Of a stretch of DNA of 13,568 nt, positions 6,823-13,568 are shown piece after piece; position 1 is the stretch's first letter; the number at the start of each line of letters is the position of its first letter. The notes below the pieces were generated by a model. The model was not told the origin of the DNA. It searched no databases and saw only the letters and a program-made list of their open reading frames with translations. Position numbers and translations under genes: made by a program. The stretch is from Fidelibacterota bacterium. GTDB lineage: Bacteria; Fidelibacterota; Marinisomatia; Marinisomatales; CAZVFT01. Where the stretch lies: contig JACNLN010000081.1 in the NCBI GenBank assembly GCA_014381485.1, forward strand, positions 1 through 13,568. Reading direction: 5' to 3'.

Positions 6823-8120
6823 TTAATTAATTCTCCTTTCAAATATTTTCCATTGTGATCAATTAATTTGACTTCAAAGATAGAATTAATAAGCGAAGTA
6901 TGAGCTGGAACAAGCGTCCGTATATAATTTTCAGTCAACCCAGTCAGCCAACCATTCTGATGATTCTCAAACAAAACAGGAACGATTTTACCTAAAAATT
7001 GATTATTAAATTCTTTACGTTTTTCCTCTGAAAGTGAGTGGAGTATCTTACTTCTTTGGCTACAAGTTTTTACAGGATCTCTTGCATCATCATCTACACC
7101 CTTTATATATTTTCTTTCTGAATAAGTAAATACGTGAAGGTACGATATATCCAGATTGTTGATGAAATTGTACGTTTCAGTAAATTCTTCCTCGGTTTCC
7201 CCCGGAAATCCTACCATCACATCCACTCCGATACAACAATCCGGTAACACTGATTTAATTTTTTCAACTCGATTGGAAAACATCTCTCTACTGTATCTTC
7301 TATGCATCAATTTCAATATCTTGTTTGATCCCGATTGTAATGGGATGTGAAAATGCGAAACAAATTTTTCTGAACACTGTACAAAATCAATAATCTCGTT
7401 CGTCAACAAATTTGGTTCGATTGAAGAAATCCGAATCCTTTCAATACCTTCAATATTATCCAACCTTTGAATTAAATCGAAAAAGGTCTCCCCTGTTCGC
7501 CTTCCAAAGTCTCCAATATTTACTCCGGTAAGAACGATTTCTTTTACATCGGTTTTTGCAATTTCTTGAGCTAATCTCACCGTATTTTGAATAGAATCAC
7601 TCCGACTTTGTCCCCTCGCTTTGGGAATAGTACAGTAGGAGCAGTTATAATCACATCCATCCTGAATTTTCAGAAAGGTTCGAGTTCTTTCACCCTTCGA
7701 AAAAGATGGAATAAAGGATTTCATTTCCAGAGTATCGCAACTATAAATCTGAGCTTTCGCATTTTTATCGAGATTGTTTAGATAATCGAGGATGTTGAAT
7801 TTTTCACTATTTCCTAATACGATATCCACACCGGAAATATTTGCAATTTCTATAGGATTTAATTGGGAATAACAACCTATGACTGCAACAAATGCATCCG
7901 GAGATCGCCGTAAAATCCGCCTTACTACCTTTCTGCACTTCTTTTCAGCCTCACGAGTCACGGCACAGGTATTGATAACATATAAATCTGCATTATCAGA
8001 GAAATCTACCTTGCTTAAACCATTATTAACAAGATTTCGAGCAATGGTTGATGTCTCTGAAAAATTCAATTTGCAACCGAGAGTGTAAAAGGCAACCTTT
8101 TTATTGATTAGATTGCTCAT
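6819..8120 (-). CDS. mtaB: tRNA t6A37 methylthiotransferase MtaB
   Basis: Radical-SAM enzyme that adds a methylthio group to t6A at tRNA position 37, making ms2t6A. The 433 residues show the N-terminal MTTase domain with cluster cysteines C16 (TLGCKLN), C52 (NTCAV) and C83 (IGCYSQ), and the radical-SAM CxxxCxxC at C156, C160 and C163. The C-terminal TRAM domain (about 375-433) binds RNA. TLGCKLN, rather than the TYGCQMN of MiaB, and the TCAVT motif point to MtaB over MiaB or RimO. The start is ATG 8118-8120, overlapping the upstream ABC gene stop as ATGA. Its own stop overlaps the kinase start by 4 bp, so all three are probably translated from one transcript. Confidence 0.94.
   Translation of the reverse strand: MSNLINKKVAFYTLGCKLNFSETSTIARNLVNNGLSKVDFSDNADLYVINTCAVTREAEKKCRKVVRRILRRSPDAFVAVIGCYSQLNPIEIANISGVDIVLGNSEKFNILDYLNNLDKNAKAQIYSCDTLEMKSFIPSFSKGERTRTFLKIQDGCDYNCSYCTIPKARGQSRSDSIQNTVRLAQEIAKTDVKEIVLTGVNIGDFGRRTGETFFDLIQRLDNIEGIERIRISSIEPNLLTNEIIDFVQCSEKFVSHFHIPLQSGSNKILKLMHRRYSREMFSNRVEKIKSVLPDCCIGVDVMVGFPGETEEEFTETYNFINNLDISYLHVFTYSERKYIKGVDDDARDPVKTCSQRSKILHSLSEEKRKEFNNQFLGKIVPVLFENHQNGWLTGLTENYIRTLVPAHTSLINSIFEVKLIDHNGKYLKGELIN
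6833..6839 (-). promoter_or_regulatory. Ribosome-binding site supporting the TTG start of the kinase gene
   Basis: AAAGGAG 10 nt upstream of the TTG at 6820-6822, inside the last codons of mtaB. It fixes the unusual start of the deoxynucleoside kinase. Confidence 0.75.
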
Positions 8121-9073
8121 TTTCTCTGTTGAAAACAGGCAACAAAATGACCCTCAATTTTCTCAATTAAGTCTGGGTATAATTTTTTACAGATATCGGG
8201 AAGTTTATCTTCCCTGTCTTTAACTGGACAGCGAGGATGGAAATGACACCCTTCCGGCAGGTTGGCTGGATTCGCAATATCACCCGGTTTCATAATATCT
8301 TTGAGATGACCTTTTTCACCGGCTATAGTTATTAGTGCTTTAGTATAAGGATGAAACGGTGTCAGAATAATAGAATTGACATCACCATATTCCACAATCT
8401 TTCCACAATACATCACAGCAATTCGATGGGCAATTTGACGTACTACGGCAAGATCGTGACTTATAAACAGATAAGATAACTTTTTATCCTTCTGGAGTTT
8501 CTTCAACAAATTTATTATTTGCGCTTGTACAGAAACATCCAGAGCCGAGACAATTTCATCACAAATAATTAGTTCAGGTTCCACAGACAAAGCTCGAGCA
8601 ATTCCAACGCGTTGACACTGTCCTCCCGATAATTCGTGAGGATATCTGTGAATATATTCAGGTGAAAGTTCTACCATCCTGAAAAGCTCTTTAACCCGAT
8701 GCATCACCTTATTGCGGGGAACTAATTTGTGATGCTTCAGAACCTCTGCTATTGCAGCACCAACCGTCATCCTCGGATTCAGTGAACTCAAAGGATCCTG
8801 GAAAATCATTTGGACCTTTTTTGCATCTTTCCTGGAAGAATTGTATGGTACATCATTAAATCGAACCAGCCCTCCAGAAAGAGATACAAGTTGAAGAATC
8901 GCCCTTCCTAATGTTGATTTTCCACTACCCGATTCACCTACCAATCCCACCGTTTCTCCTCGTTCAATGTTAAGGGATATATCATCAACAGCCTTCACCT
9001 GTCCTGAGGTATTTGATAAAATCCCACCTTTTATGGGAAAGTAAGCTTTAAGATTTTTAACCTGAAGAAGCAT
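8117..9073 (-). CDS. Oligopeptide/dipeptide ABC transporter ATPase, OppF/DppF type
   Basis: Membrane-associated ATPase expected to power peptide import. The 318-residue protein has Walker A GESGSGKST (46-54), Q-loop Q92, signature LSGGQ (148-152), Walker B LIICDE (168-173), and H206 in FISHD. The C-terminal extension carries four cysteines, C276, C282, C295 and C313, which in this family bind an iron-sulfur cluster, plus the FHPRCP motif. The usual DEPVSALD reads DEIVSALD here. I chose ATG 9071-9073 (MLLQVKNL), the usual family start. A TTG at 9101-9103 would add ten residues and overlap the gene before it. Neither start has a strong ribosome-binding site. No permease, binding protein or OppD is in the window, so partners must lie elsewhere. 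Confidence 0.92.
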   Translation of the reverse strand: MLLQVKNLKAYFPIKGGILSNTSGQVKAVDDISLNIERGETVGLVGESGSGKSTLGRAILQLVSLSGGLVRFNDVPYNSSRKDAKKVQMIFQDPLSSLNPRMTVGAAIAEVLKHHKLVPRNKVMHRVKELFRMVELSPEYIHRYPHELSGGQCQRVGIARALSVEPELIICDEIVSALDVSVQAQIINLLKKLQKDKKLSYLFISHDLAVVRQIAHRIAVMYCGKIVEYGDVNSIILTPFHPYTKALITIAGEKGHLKDIMKPGDIANPANLPEGCHFHPRCPVKDREDKLPDICKKLYPDLIEKIEGHFVACFQQRK

Positions 9074-9087
9074 CCGAATCGAATCTA

Positions 9088-9720
9088 TTACTTTATTGCC
9101 CAAATGATGTCAGATTGTATTATTACACCATTAGTACTTTTAAAGTGATAAAGATTCCTTCTATCAAAATTCCAGACATAATCCTCGATGAGTGACTTAA
9201 TCCAGTGAAGTTCTGCTTTTAACTTCCAATGGGAAGATTTCCTGGAATAAAAAATAATAAAAAGTCTGTTTTCCAGATGTTTTCGCTTTTGTTGACTCTG
9301 GTGTTTGTACAACCAATCAATCAATTCTCCGGGATGCTTTTGTGCATAGGAAAGGTTTTTTCCAAAACCTTTAGGAAAAATCGATGATTTATGATCAAAC
9401 TGAATCCCATCGATTGAAAAATCCACAAGCCGATCTCGCTCATCGGAAGCGGCTTCTACCCCACTTAGAGAATGAAATATCTTCTCGATACTATTTGCTG
9501 ACCAAAAATTATACCAGCGATTAATAGCGTAGTGAAGATAGGATTCATATTCTTCTTTCCCACAAAAACGTTTTTCTATCTCAGTCAATAAATCTTTAAA
9601 TCTAATAGTAGAATAAATAAAGTTCGTAAGGTTATCATAGTAGTCATTTTGTAATCGCCCCCATTTATAAGGATAAGAGTGTCGTTTTTTCAGTTCCTTC
9701 TCTCGTTCCTCGAGGTTCAT
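9088..9720 (-). CDS. Unrecognised protein, candidate PD-(D/E)xK restriction endonuclease
   Basis: I do not recognise a named family. The 210-residue protein has no signal peptide or membrane segment. A helical first part with many aromatic and charged residues (1-85) is followed by RDRLVDFSIDGIQFDHKSS (95-113). Here D100, then eight residues, then D109-H110-K111 matches the spacing of the PD-(D/E)xK nuclease core: an acidic residue at the end of one strand and D-x-K on the next. The following FPKGF (115-119) and a later hydrophobic strand RLFIIFYS (152-159) would fit the same fold. It begins 18 bp after the DNA methyltransferase gene and is transcribed with it, the usual layout of type II restriction-modification pairs. 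Endonuclease function is inference from motif plus neighbour. It could instead be another DNA-binding partner. The start is ATG 9718-9720, with a weak ribosome-binding site. Confidence 0.8.
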   Translation of the reverse strand: MNLEEREKELKKRHSYPYKWGRLQNDYYDNLTNFIYSTIRFKDLLTEIEKRFCGKEEYESYLHYAINRWYNFWSANSIEKIFHSLSGVEAASDERDRLVDFSIDGIQFDHKSSIFPKGFGKNLSYAQKHPGELIDWLYKHQSQQKRKHLENRLFIIFYSRKSSHWKLKAELHWIKSLIEDYVWNFDRRNLYHFKSTNGVIIQSDIIWAIK

Positions 9721-9738
9721 CTCTGATGATAAAACACG

Positions 9739-10770
9739 TTATTTTTTCCTGAATACAAAAATGTACTCATGTTTGAATAAATAAAATCCCCCAGCAAGCG
9801 CTCGATATCGCCACAATTCCTTCTGCTTTCTTTTTCCTGCTGTGTGATCAAAATTCTTCACAATGATACTCTTTAATAAGAAACCTCTCTCCAGAACCTT
9901 CTGCATTGTTAAAAATCCAAGAGGAATCCATTCACCTTTGGTATATTTATCTCCTATGACCAGCACAAGGTAACGACCCATATCAAGAATAGATGAGGCT
10001 TTTTCAACGACTTCTCCCATCTGATTCAAAAAATCATCAACCGATTCAGCGTTGGAGAGGTCTCTGGGGTCATCGCTAAATTTGATGATGTCAAAATAAG
10101 GGGGGTGCATAATCAAAAGTTGGATAGTATCAATTCCGTATTTACTTAACATCAAAGGGTAATCAATAATTCTGCTATCACTGATAATTACTTCGCTGAC
10201 CACCCTGTTTCGATTTGATTCAGCGGAGATGTTTTTCCTCGCTCGGGATGCAACATCCTCAAGAAGTTCAATTCCTATGCCATTTCTTCCAAGGCGTTGG
10301 CTCTCAATTAACGTCGTTCCATTTCCTACAAAACAGTCCAGAACCCATTCACCCTTTTTCGTATACCGTTTTATCATCTGCTGCGGAATTTGTGGAATAA
10401 AATTTCCCCAGTAATCAGCTGAATGTACCCCGGTAGTATCCCGCTTATCTAAAACCCATAGACTATCTATAATGATATCGTCATATTCCTTCCAGCGATT
10501 CAAATTGATATCGTTGATTCCACTTGTTCTGACTTCCCTTAAGCCTCTCTCCAGCCGTTCAATATAGTACAACGCTCTTTCAAGAGTGCGAGATTCAGCA
10601 ATCTGCTCCAACTCTCGATTTAAATAGTCTCGAGGGATTTTTTGCACTCCATCATCAAAAGTGATAAAATCACCCTCACTTTCAAGATGAGAGATTATCT
10701 CTCGAACATTATTTCTCAGAGATTGAATGGATGTTGAAGATTTTAACCTTTGAAGAGACTTAATGATCAT
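9739..10770 (-). CDS. DNA methyltransferase (N6-adenine or N4-cytosine)
   Basis: S-adenosylmethionine-dependent amino-methyltransferase for DNA. The 343-residue protein has an N-terminal helical, charged region (1-110). Next comes a block around NFIPQIPQQMI (123-133) that precedes motif I in this kind of enzyme, then motif I DCFVGNGTT (145-153), IGIEL (165-169), and motif IV HPPY (222-225). Motif I before motif IV means it is not of the beta order, in which motif IV comes first. HPPY replaces the more common DPPY, NPPY or SPPY, so adenine and cytosine targets cannot be told apart. The C-terminal part holds YLVLVIGD (267-274) and ends YIFVFRKK. The start is ATG 10768-10770, 19 bp after the nucleotidyltransferase stop, with no clear ribosome-binding site. 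It is followed by the candidate nuclease gene. Confidence 0.88.
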   Translation of the reverse strand: MIIKSLQRLKSSTSIQSLRNNVREIISHLESEGDFITFDDGVQKIPRDYLNRELEQIAESRTLERALYYIERLERGLREVRTSGINDINLNRWKEYDDIIIDSLWVLDKRDTTGVHSADYWGNFIPQIPQQMIKRYTKKGEWVLDCFVGNGTTLIESQRLGRNGIGIELLEDVASRARKNISAESNRNRVVSEVIISDSRIIDYPLMLSKYGIDTIQLLIMHPPYFDIIKFSDDPRDLSNAESVDDFLNQMGEVVEKASSILDMGRYLVLVIGDKYTKGEWIPLGFLTMQKVLERGFLLKSIIVKNFDHTAGKRKQKELWRYRALAGGFYLFKHEYIFVFRKK

Positions 10771-10789
10771 CAGGGAAGGTTAAGGAAGA

Positions 10790-11854
10790 TCATTTCAATT
10801 CAATGCGACTTTGATCGCCAATCATAAATCGATGTGTTTCTGGTATACTGCGGGAACGCCGGATTTCCACACTATGACCAAGAAGTGAAGCTTCAATCCG
10901 AACATTCACATTCTTAATGATGGTTTTATCCATAATAATCGAATATTCCACTTCACTCCCAATAATCTTACAACCATCAGAAATAGATGAGTAGGGACCG
11001 ATGTAAGTATCTTGAATTTCCACATTATTTCCGATAATTACCGGTCCACGGATGTTACTGTTTTCCACATGACTACCCTCACCAATAGAAACTCGTCCAA
11101 CAATAGTGGAGTTTTCATCAATGTTGCCTGAATTAATGGGAGAATGATTATCCAGTACCAGTCTGTTGGCTTCCAGGAGATCAATAACTTTCCCCGTATC
11201 CTTCCACCATCCTGTGATCTCAGAAAAAGTAACTGTTGCTCCACTATCCAGTAAATATTGATGAGCATCTGAAATTTCCAATTCTCCTCTCGCCGATGGC
11301 TCTATATTGTTAACCGCTTCAAAAATGGAACTATCGTAGAGATAAATTCCCGTGATAGCATAATCACTTTTAGGGTTAGCTGGCTTTTCTTCGATACTAA
11401 CAATCTGACCCTTTTTTATCTCAGGAACCCCAAATCGTTGTGGATCTTTTACCTTACTTAATACAAGATGGCAATTTGATCCGTTGTTTTCAAAGTCTTC
11501 AATAAATTTTCTAATTCCACCAACAAGAATATTATCGCCTAAGTAAAAAATGAAGTTTTCATCGCCAATAAATGACTCCGATATTTTCACCACGTGAGCC
11601 AAACCCAGAGGAGCTTCCTGTGGAATGTAAGTAATATTCAATCCCATTTTCGTACCGTCACCAAAGGCTCCCTTAATTTCCTGATCTCCACTATTGATAA
11701 TAATGCCAATCTCTGATATCCCTGCTTCCTGAACGTATTCAATGGCGTAATTAAGCATCGGCTTGTTTCCAATTGGTATGAGGTGTTTATTCTTTGTATG
11801 GGTAATCGGTCGTAATCGTGTTCCATGACCACCTGCTGTGATAAGGGCTTTCAT
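10790..11854 (-). CDS. Glucose-1-phosphate thymidylyltransferase, long form
   Basis: Joins dTTP (or a related NTP) to a sugar 1-phosphate to make a nucleotide sugar, usually dTDP-glucose for rhamnose or deoxysugar synthesis. The 354 residues show the nucleotidyltransferase signature GGHGTRLRPIT (8-18), NKPML (30-34), PLGLAH (82-87), LGDN (105-108, metal ligand D107), EEKP (155-158) and WWKDTG (216-221). A left-handed beta-helix of hexapeptide repeats runs from about 245 to 335. The extra helix and length are those of the long RmlA/StrD-type enzymes rather than the 290-residue RmlA. The start is ATG 11852-11854, with GGGAGG at 11861-11866 spaced 6 nt away. The gene begins 1 bp after the RNase H-like stop. 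No rmlB, C or D is in view, so the exact product sugar is uncertain. Confidence 0.9.
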   Translation of the reverse strand: MKALITAGGHGTRLRPITHTKNKHLIPIGNKPMLNYAIEYVQEAGISEIGIIINSGDQEIKGAFGDGTKMGLNITYIPQEAPLGLAHVVKISESFIGDENFIFYLGDNILVGGIRKFIEDFENNGSNCHLVLSKVKDPQRFGVPEIKKGQIVSIEEKPANPKSDYAITGIYLYDSSIFEAVNNIEPSARGELEISDAHQYLLDSGATVTFSEITGWWKDTGKVIDLLEANRLVLDNHSPINSGNIDENSTIVGRVSIGEGSHVENSNIRGPVIIGNNVEIQDTYIGPYSSISDGCKIIGSEVEYSIIMDKTIIKNVNVRIEASLLGHSVEIRRSRSIPETHRFMIGDQSRIELK

Positions 11855-11855
11855 A

Positions 11856-12437
11856 CTAATCCTCCCTATTCATTCCTTGCCTACTTAATTTATCTGCCCG
11901 TTTGTTCTGACCTCTTGGAATATAATTTATTTCCCAGGAACTGAATCCGGACAATAGTCTATTAACAATTTGATGTAATTTTTTCAGACGTGTGTTTTTT
12001 ACTCTATATTTTCCATTCACTTGCCTTACAACCAATTCACTATCTGCCTTAATTGAAATTGACCCACAATCAAATTGTTTAGCATAATCCAAACCACGAA
12101 TAAGTGCTTTGTACTCAGCTTCATTACTGGTGGCTTCTCCGATATGTTCAGAAAAAATAAATAGCTCATCCCCGGATACTTTATCACCTTTCACTTTGTA
12201 GAAGACGCCACCAATTCCAGCTCGTTTTTTGTGATAGCTTGCCGATCCATCAATAAAAAGCTGTAAATCAATCCCTTTACCGGGGATGCTTTTTGAGTTA
12301 ACACCAAGCAATTTAGAAAAAAGTGAGTTCCACTCATCTGATACAGTACCTGGTACGTTCTGCACGAAATGGTTAATCATCACGGGATTGAAAAGTTGAC
12401 GAAGTAATTTCTTATCTTTATTGGTTAATTTTGCCAT
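11856..12437 (-). CDS. RNase HI-like protein with N-terminal extension
   Basis: Predicted to cut the RNA strand of RNA-DNA hybrids. The 193-residue protein has an RNase H domain at about 57-188, with all four acidic residues in place: D63 (FIDGSA), E106 (SNEAEYKAL), D132 (KADSELV) and D182 (KRADKLS). The sequence style (SNEAEYKALIRGL, VVRQVNGKY, NKRADKLSR) is that of the reverse-transcriptase-type RNase H subgroup found in bacteria, not E. coli RnhA. Residues 1-56 form an extension that is not the known hybrid-binding domain and that I cannot assign. The start is ATG 12435-12437, with no evident ribosome-binding site. A 111-bp gap separates it from the dehydrogenase-like gene. The gene after it follows by 1 bp, so they share a transcript. 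Confidence 0.88.
   Translation of the reverse strand: MAKLTNKDKKLLRQLFNPVMINHFVQNVPGTVSDEWNSLFSKLLGVNSKSIPGKGIDLQLFIDGSASYHKKRAGIGGVFYKVKGDKVSGDELFIFSEHIGEATSNEAEYKALIRGLDYAKQFDCGSISIKADSELVVRQVNGKYRVKNTRLKKLHQIVNRLLSGFSSWEINYIPRGQNKRADKLSRQGMNRED
11861..11866 (-). promoter_or_regulatory. Ribosome-binding site of the thymidylyltransferase gene
   Basis: GGGAGG 6 nt upstream of the ATG at 11852-11854, lying inside the last codons of the RNase H-like gene. One of the strongest sites in the window. Confidence 0.7.
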
Positions 12438-12530
12438 AATAATTGAAACATTAACCTTCTAAATTGCCAATCACAAAAGGATTTTTGTTATTTTTTGAGG
12501 AAAAATGGATAAATATTGACTGACCTAACC

Positions 12531-12557
12531 ATAATAAAACTTGCTTCATTATGTCAA
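12531..12557 (-). promoter_or_regulatory. Possible promoter in front of the RNase H-like gene
   Basis: On the minus strand a perfect TTGACA (12552-12557) and TATTAT (12531-12536) are separated by 15 bp, shorter than the ideal 17. The TTGACA overlaps the last codons of the dehydrogenase-like gene, so it may be a coding coincidence. If real, it would leave a leader of about 85-90 nt. The rest of the 111-bp gap (12438-12548) is AT-rich with no convincing terminator or RNA gene. Confidence 0.3.
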
Positions 12558-13568
12558 TTCCATCATCTCGGAGCAGATATAATCACCGACCTCACTGGTT
12601 CCCAAACTTCCACCAAGATCCCGGGTGACCCAACCACTTTTAAGTGCCTTTTTTAAAGATGTTATTATGGCTTTAGATGCCTTCTTTTTTTGAAAATGAT
12701 CCATTACATGTTTTACACATAAAATTGCTGACATGGGATTTGCGTAATCCTTTCCAATATACTGCTGTTGTGATCCTATCATTGGTCGTATCATAACAAG
12801 CCCTTTTCCGTCACAATAAAGTTGTGTTGCCATAGCAAATCCACCCTGAAAAGCTGCACCCAATTCAGAAATAATGGAACCATAAAGATGATTTGTTACG
12901 ATTATGTCAAACCTGTCCGGATCAGTAACCAGTTGAGGTACAACAAGGTTCATCGGAATGTGAGAAGCAGAAACATCTGGAAACTTGTGCCTGACCTGTC
13001 GAAAGATCCGCATCCATAAATCGTGACCGAATTTCAGAGAAATGGGATTATCTACCATAGTTACTTTTTTTCTTCCATAACGGAGAGCTTCCTTAAAAGC
13101 AAAGGTGATAATATTTTCTACACCAACTTTCGTCTGAATTATTTCCTGAATTGATATTTCATCTTCTTTTCCCCTGTTGTATGACCCACCCAAACCAGGA
13201 TAAGATTCTCCAGAGCTATCGTATGTTACCAGAAAATCAATTTCTGATTCGGATTTATCTTCCAATGGGCATAAATCTGAGCTGAGTAAAGAAACGGGTC
13301 GGCTAATGGCGAAAAGATTTAATTCACGTATTAATGTGGATATAATTTGTCTGGCGTGTATGTTATTAGAGACTCTTTTATCGCCAAGTGGTCCAAGAAT
13401 GATCACTTTAAACTTGTTTTTCAACTCATCAACTAATTCTTCAGGGATGGTTATCCCAGTTATCAAATAGTGATCAGCACTAAGTTCAAATTCCACAACC
13501 TGTAAATCAAGATTAAAACCATCATTTAAAGCATTAATTATCTTTATCGATTCATTCAAGATATCAGG
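12549..13568 (-). CDS. Isopropylmalate/isocitrate dehydrogenase-family protein, divergent, 5' end missing
   Basis: The gene runs off the right edge: codons at 13560-13568 read P-D-I before a TTG, matching the GDGIGPE(D)I start of the family, so the true start lies outside. Number residues from that TTG (13557-13559). Length and order match 3-isopropylmalate dehydrogenase throughout: LNLFAISRP (80-88), KVTMVD (165-170), HKFPDV (191-196), FDIIVTNHLYG (217-227), YANPMSAIL (272-280) and DLGGSLGTSEVGDYI near the end. Key residues differ: the VDK lysine is N171, and the metal-binding GDxxSD reads GSIISE (227-232). The substrate arginine of VREL is T112, and the NAD-loop aspartate is lost in IGSQQQY (261-267). 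Activity on isopropylmalate is therefore doubtful. A TAA stop at 12549-12551 ends the gene. Confidence 0.82.
   Translation of the reverse strand, partial: PDILNESIKIINALNDGFNLDLQVVEFELSADHYLITGITIPEELVDELKNKFKVIILGPLGDKRVSNNIHARQIISTLIRELNLFAISRPVSLLSSDLCPLEDKSESEIDFLVTYDSSGESYPGLGGSYNRGKEDEISIQEIIQTKVGVENIITFAFKEALRYGRKKVTMVDNPISLKFGHDLWMRIFRQVRHKFPDVSASHIPMNLVVPQLVTDPDRFDIIVTNHLYGSIISELGAAFQGGFAMATQLYCDGKGLVMIRPMIGSQQQYIGKDYANPMSAILCVKHVMDHFQKKKASKAIITSLKKALKSGWVTRDLGGSLGTSEVGDYICSEMMELT

Noticed and set aside
9074..9103. TTG at 9101-9103 as start of the ABC ATPase
   Set aside because: No Shine-Dalgarno, adds ten residues before the normal MLLQVKNL start and overlaps the preceding gene.
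12481..12548. Terminator after the dehydrogenase-like gene
   Set aside because: Only AT-rich weak repeats are present, with no GC-rich stem followed by a T-run.

Overview
All 13 recognisable genes in this window read leftward on the minus strand. They are packed closely, mostly with gaps of 1-20 bp or 4-20 bp overlaps. No tRNA, rRNA, CRISPR array, insertion sequence or phage gene was seen. The sequence is AT-rich. One secreted protein ends in a Por/type IX secretion (FlgD-like) sorting domain, which points to the Fibrobacterota-Chlorobiota-Bacteroidota (FCB) superphylum. A marine lineage such as Marinimicrobia (SAR406) is my guess from style, not something shown by the sequence.

In transcription order (right to left) the layout is as follows. 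(1) 13568-12549: a 5'-truncated isopropylmalate/isocitrate dehydrogenase-family protein whose canonical metal- and substrate-binding residues are mostly replaced. (2) A 111-bp gap, then an RNase HI-like protein with an N-terminal extension, and 1 bp later a long-form glucose-1-phosphate thymidylyltransferase. (3) 10770-9088: a DNA methyltransferase followed 18 bp later by a small unrecognised protein carrying D-x8-D-x-K. I read this pair as a candidate type II restriction-modification cassette. (4) A lone OppF/DppF-type ABC ATPase, the MtaB tRNA methylthiotransferase and a deoxynucleoside kinase. The last two junctions are stop/start overlaps of 4 bp (ATGA and TTGA). (5) A promoter with an extended -10 box, then a secreted cohesin-like protein with a type IX sorting domain. 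(6) A possible second promoter, then trkA-trkH (potassium uptake), an enoyl-CoA hydratase, a 142-bp gap with a stem-loop, a dipeptide epimerase and methylmalonyl-CoA epimerase. (7) At the left edge, a short open frame that may start another gene.

Most of this is housekeeping: K+ uptake, acyl-CoA and propionate metabolism, murein peptide recycling, nucleotide salvage, tRNA modification and sugar-nucleotide synthesis. The parts most worth a second look are the candidate restriction-modification pair and the apparently degenerate LeuB-like protein. I found no clear evidence for a wholly new multi-gene system beyond that pair.
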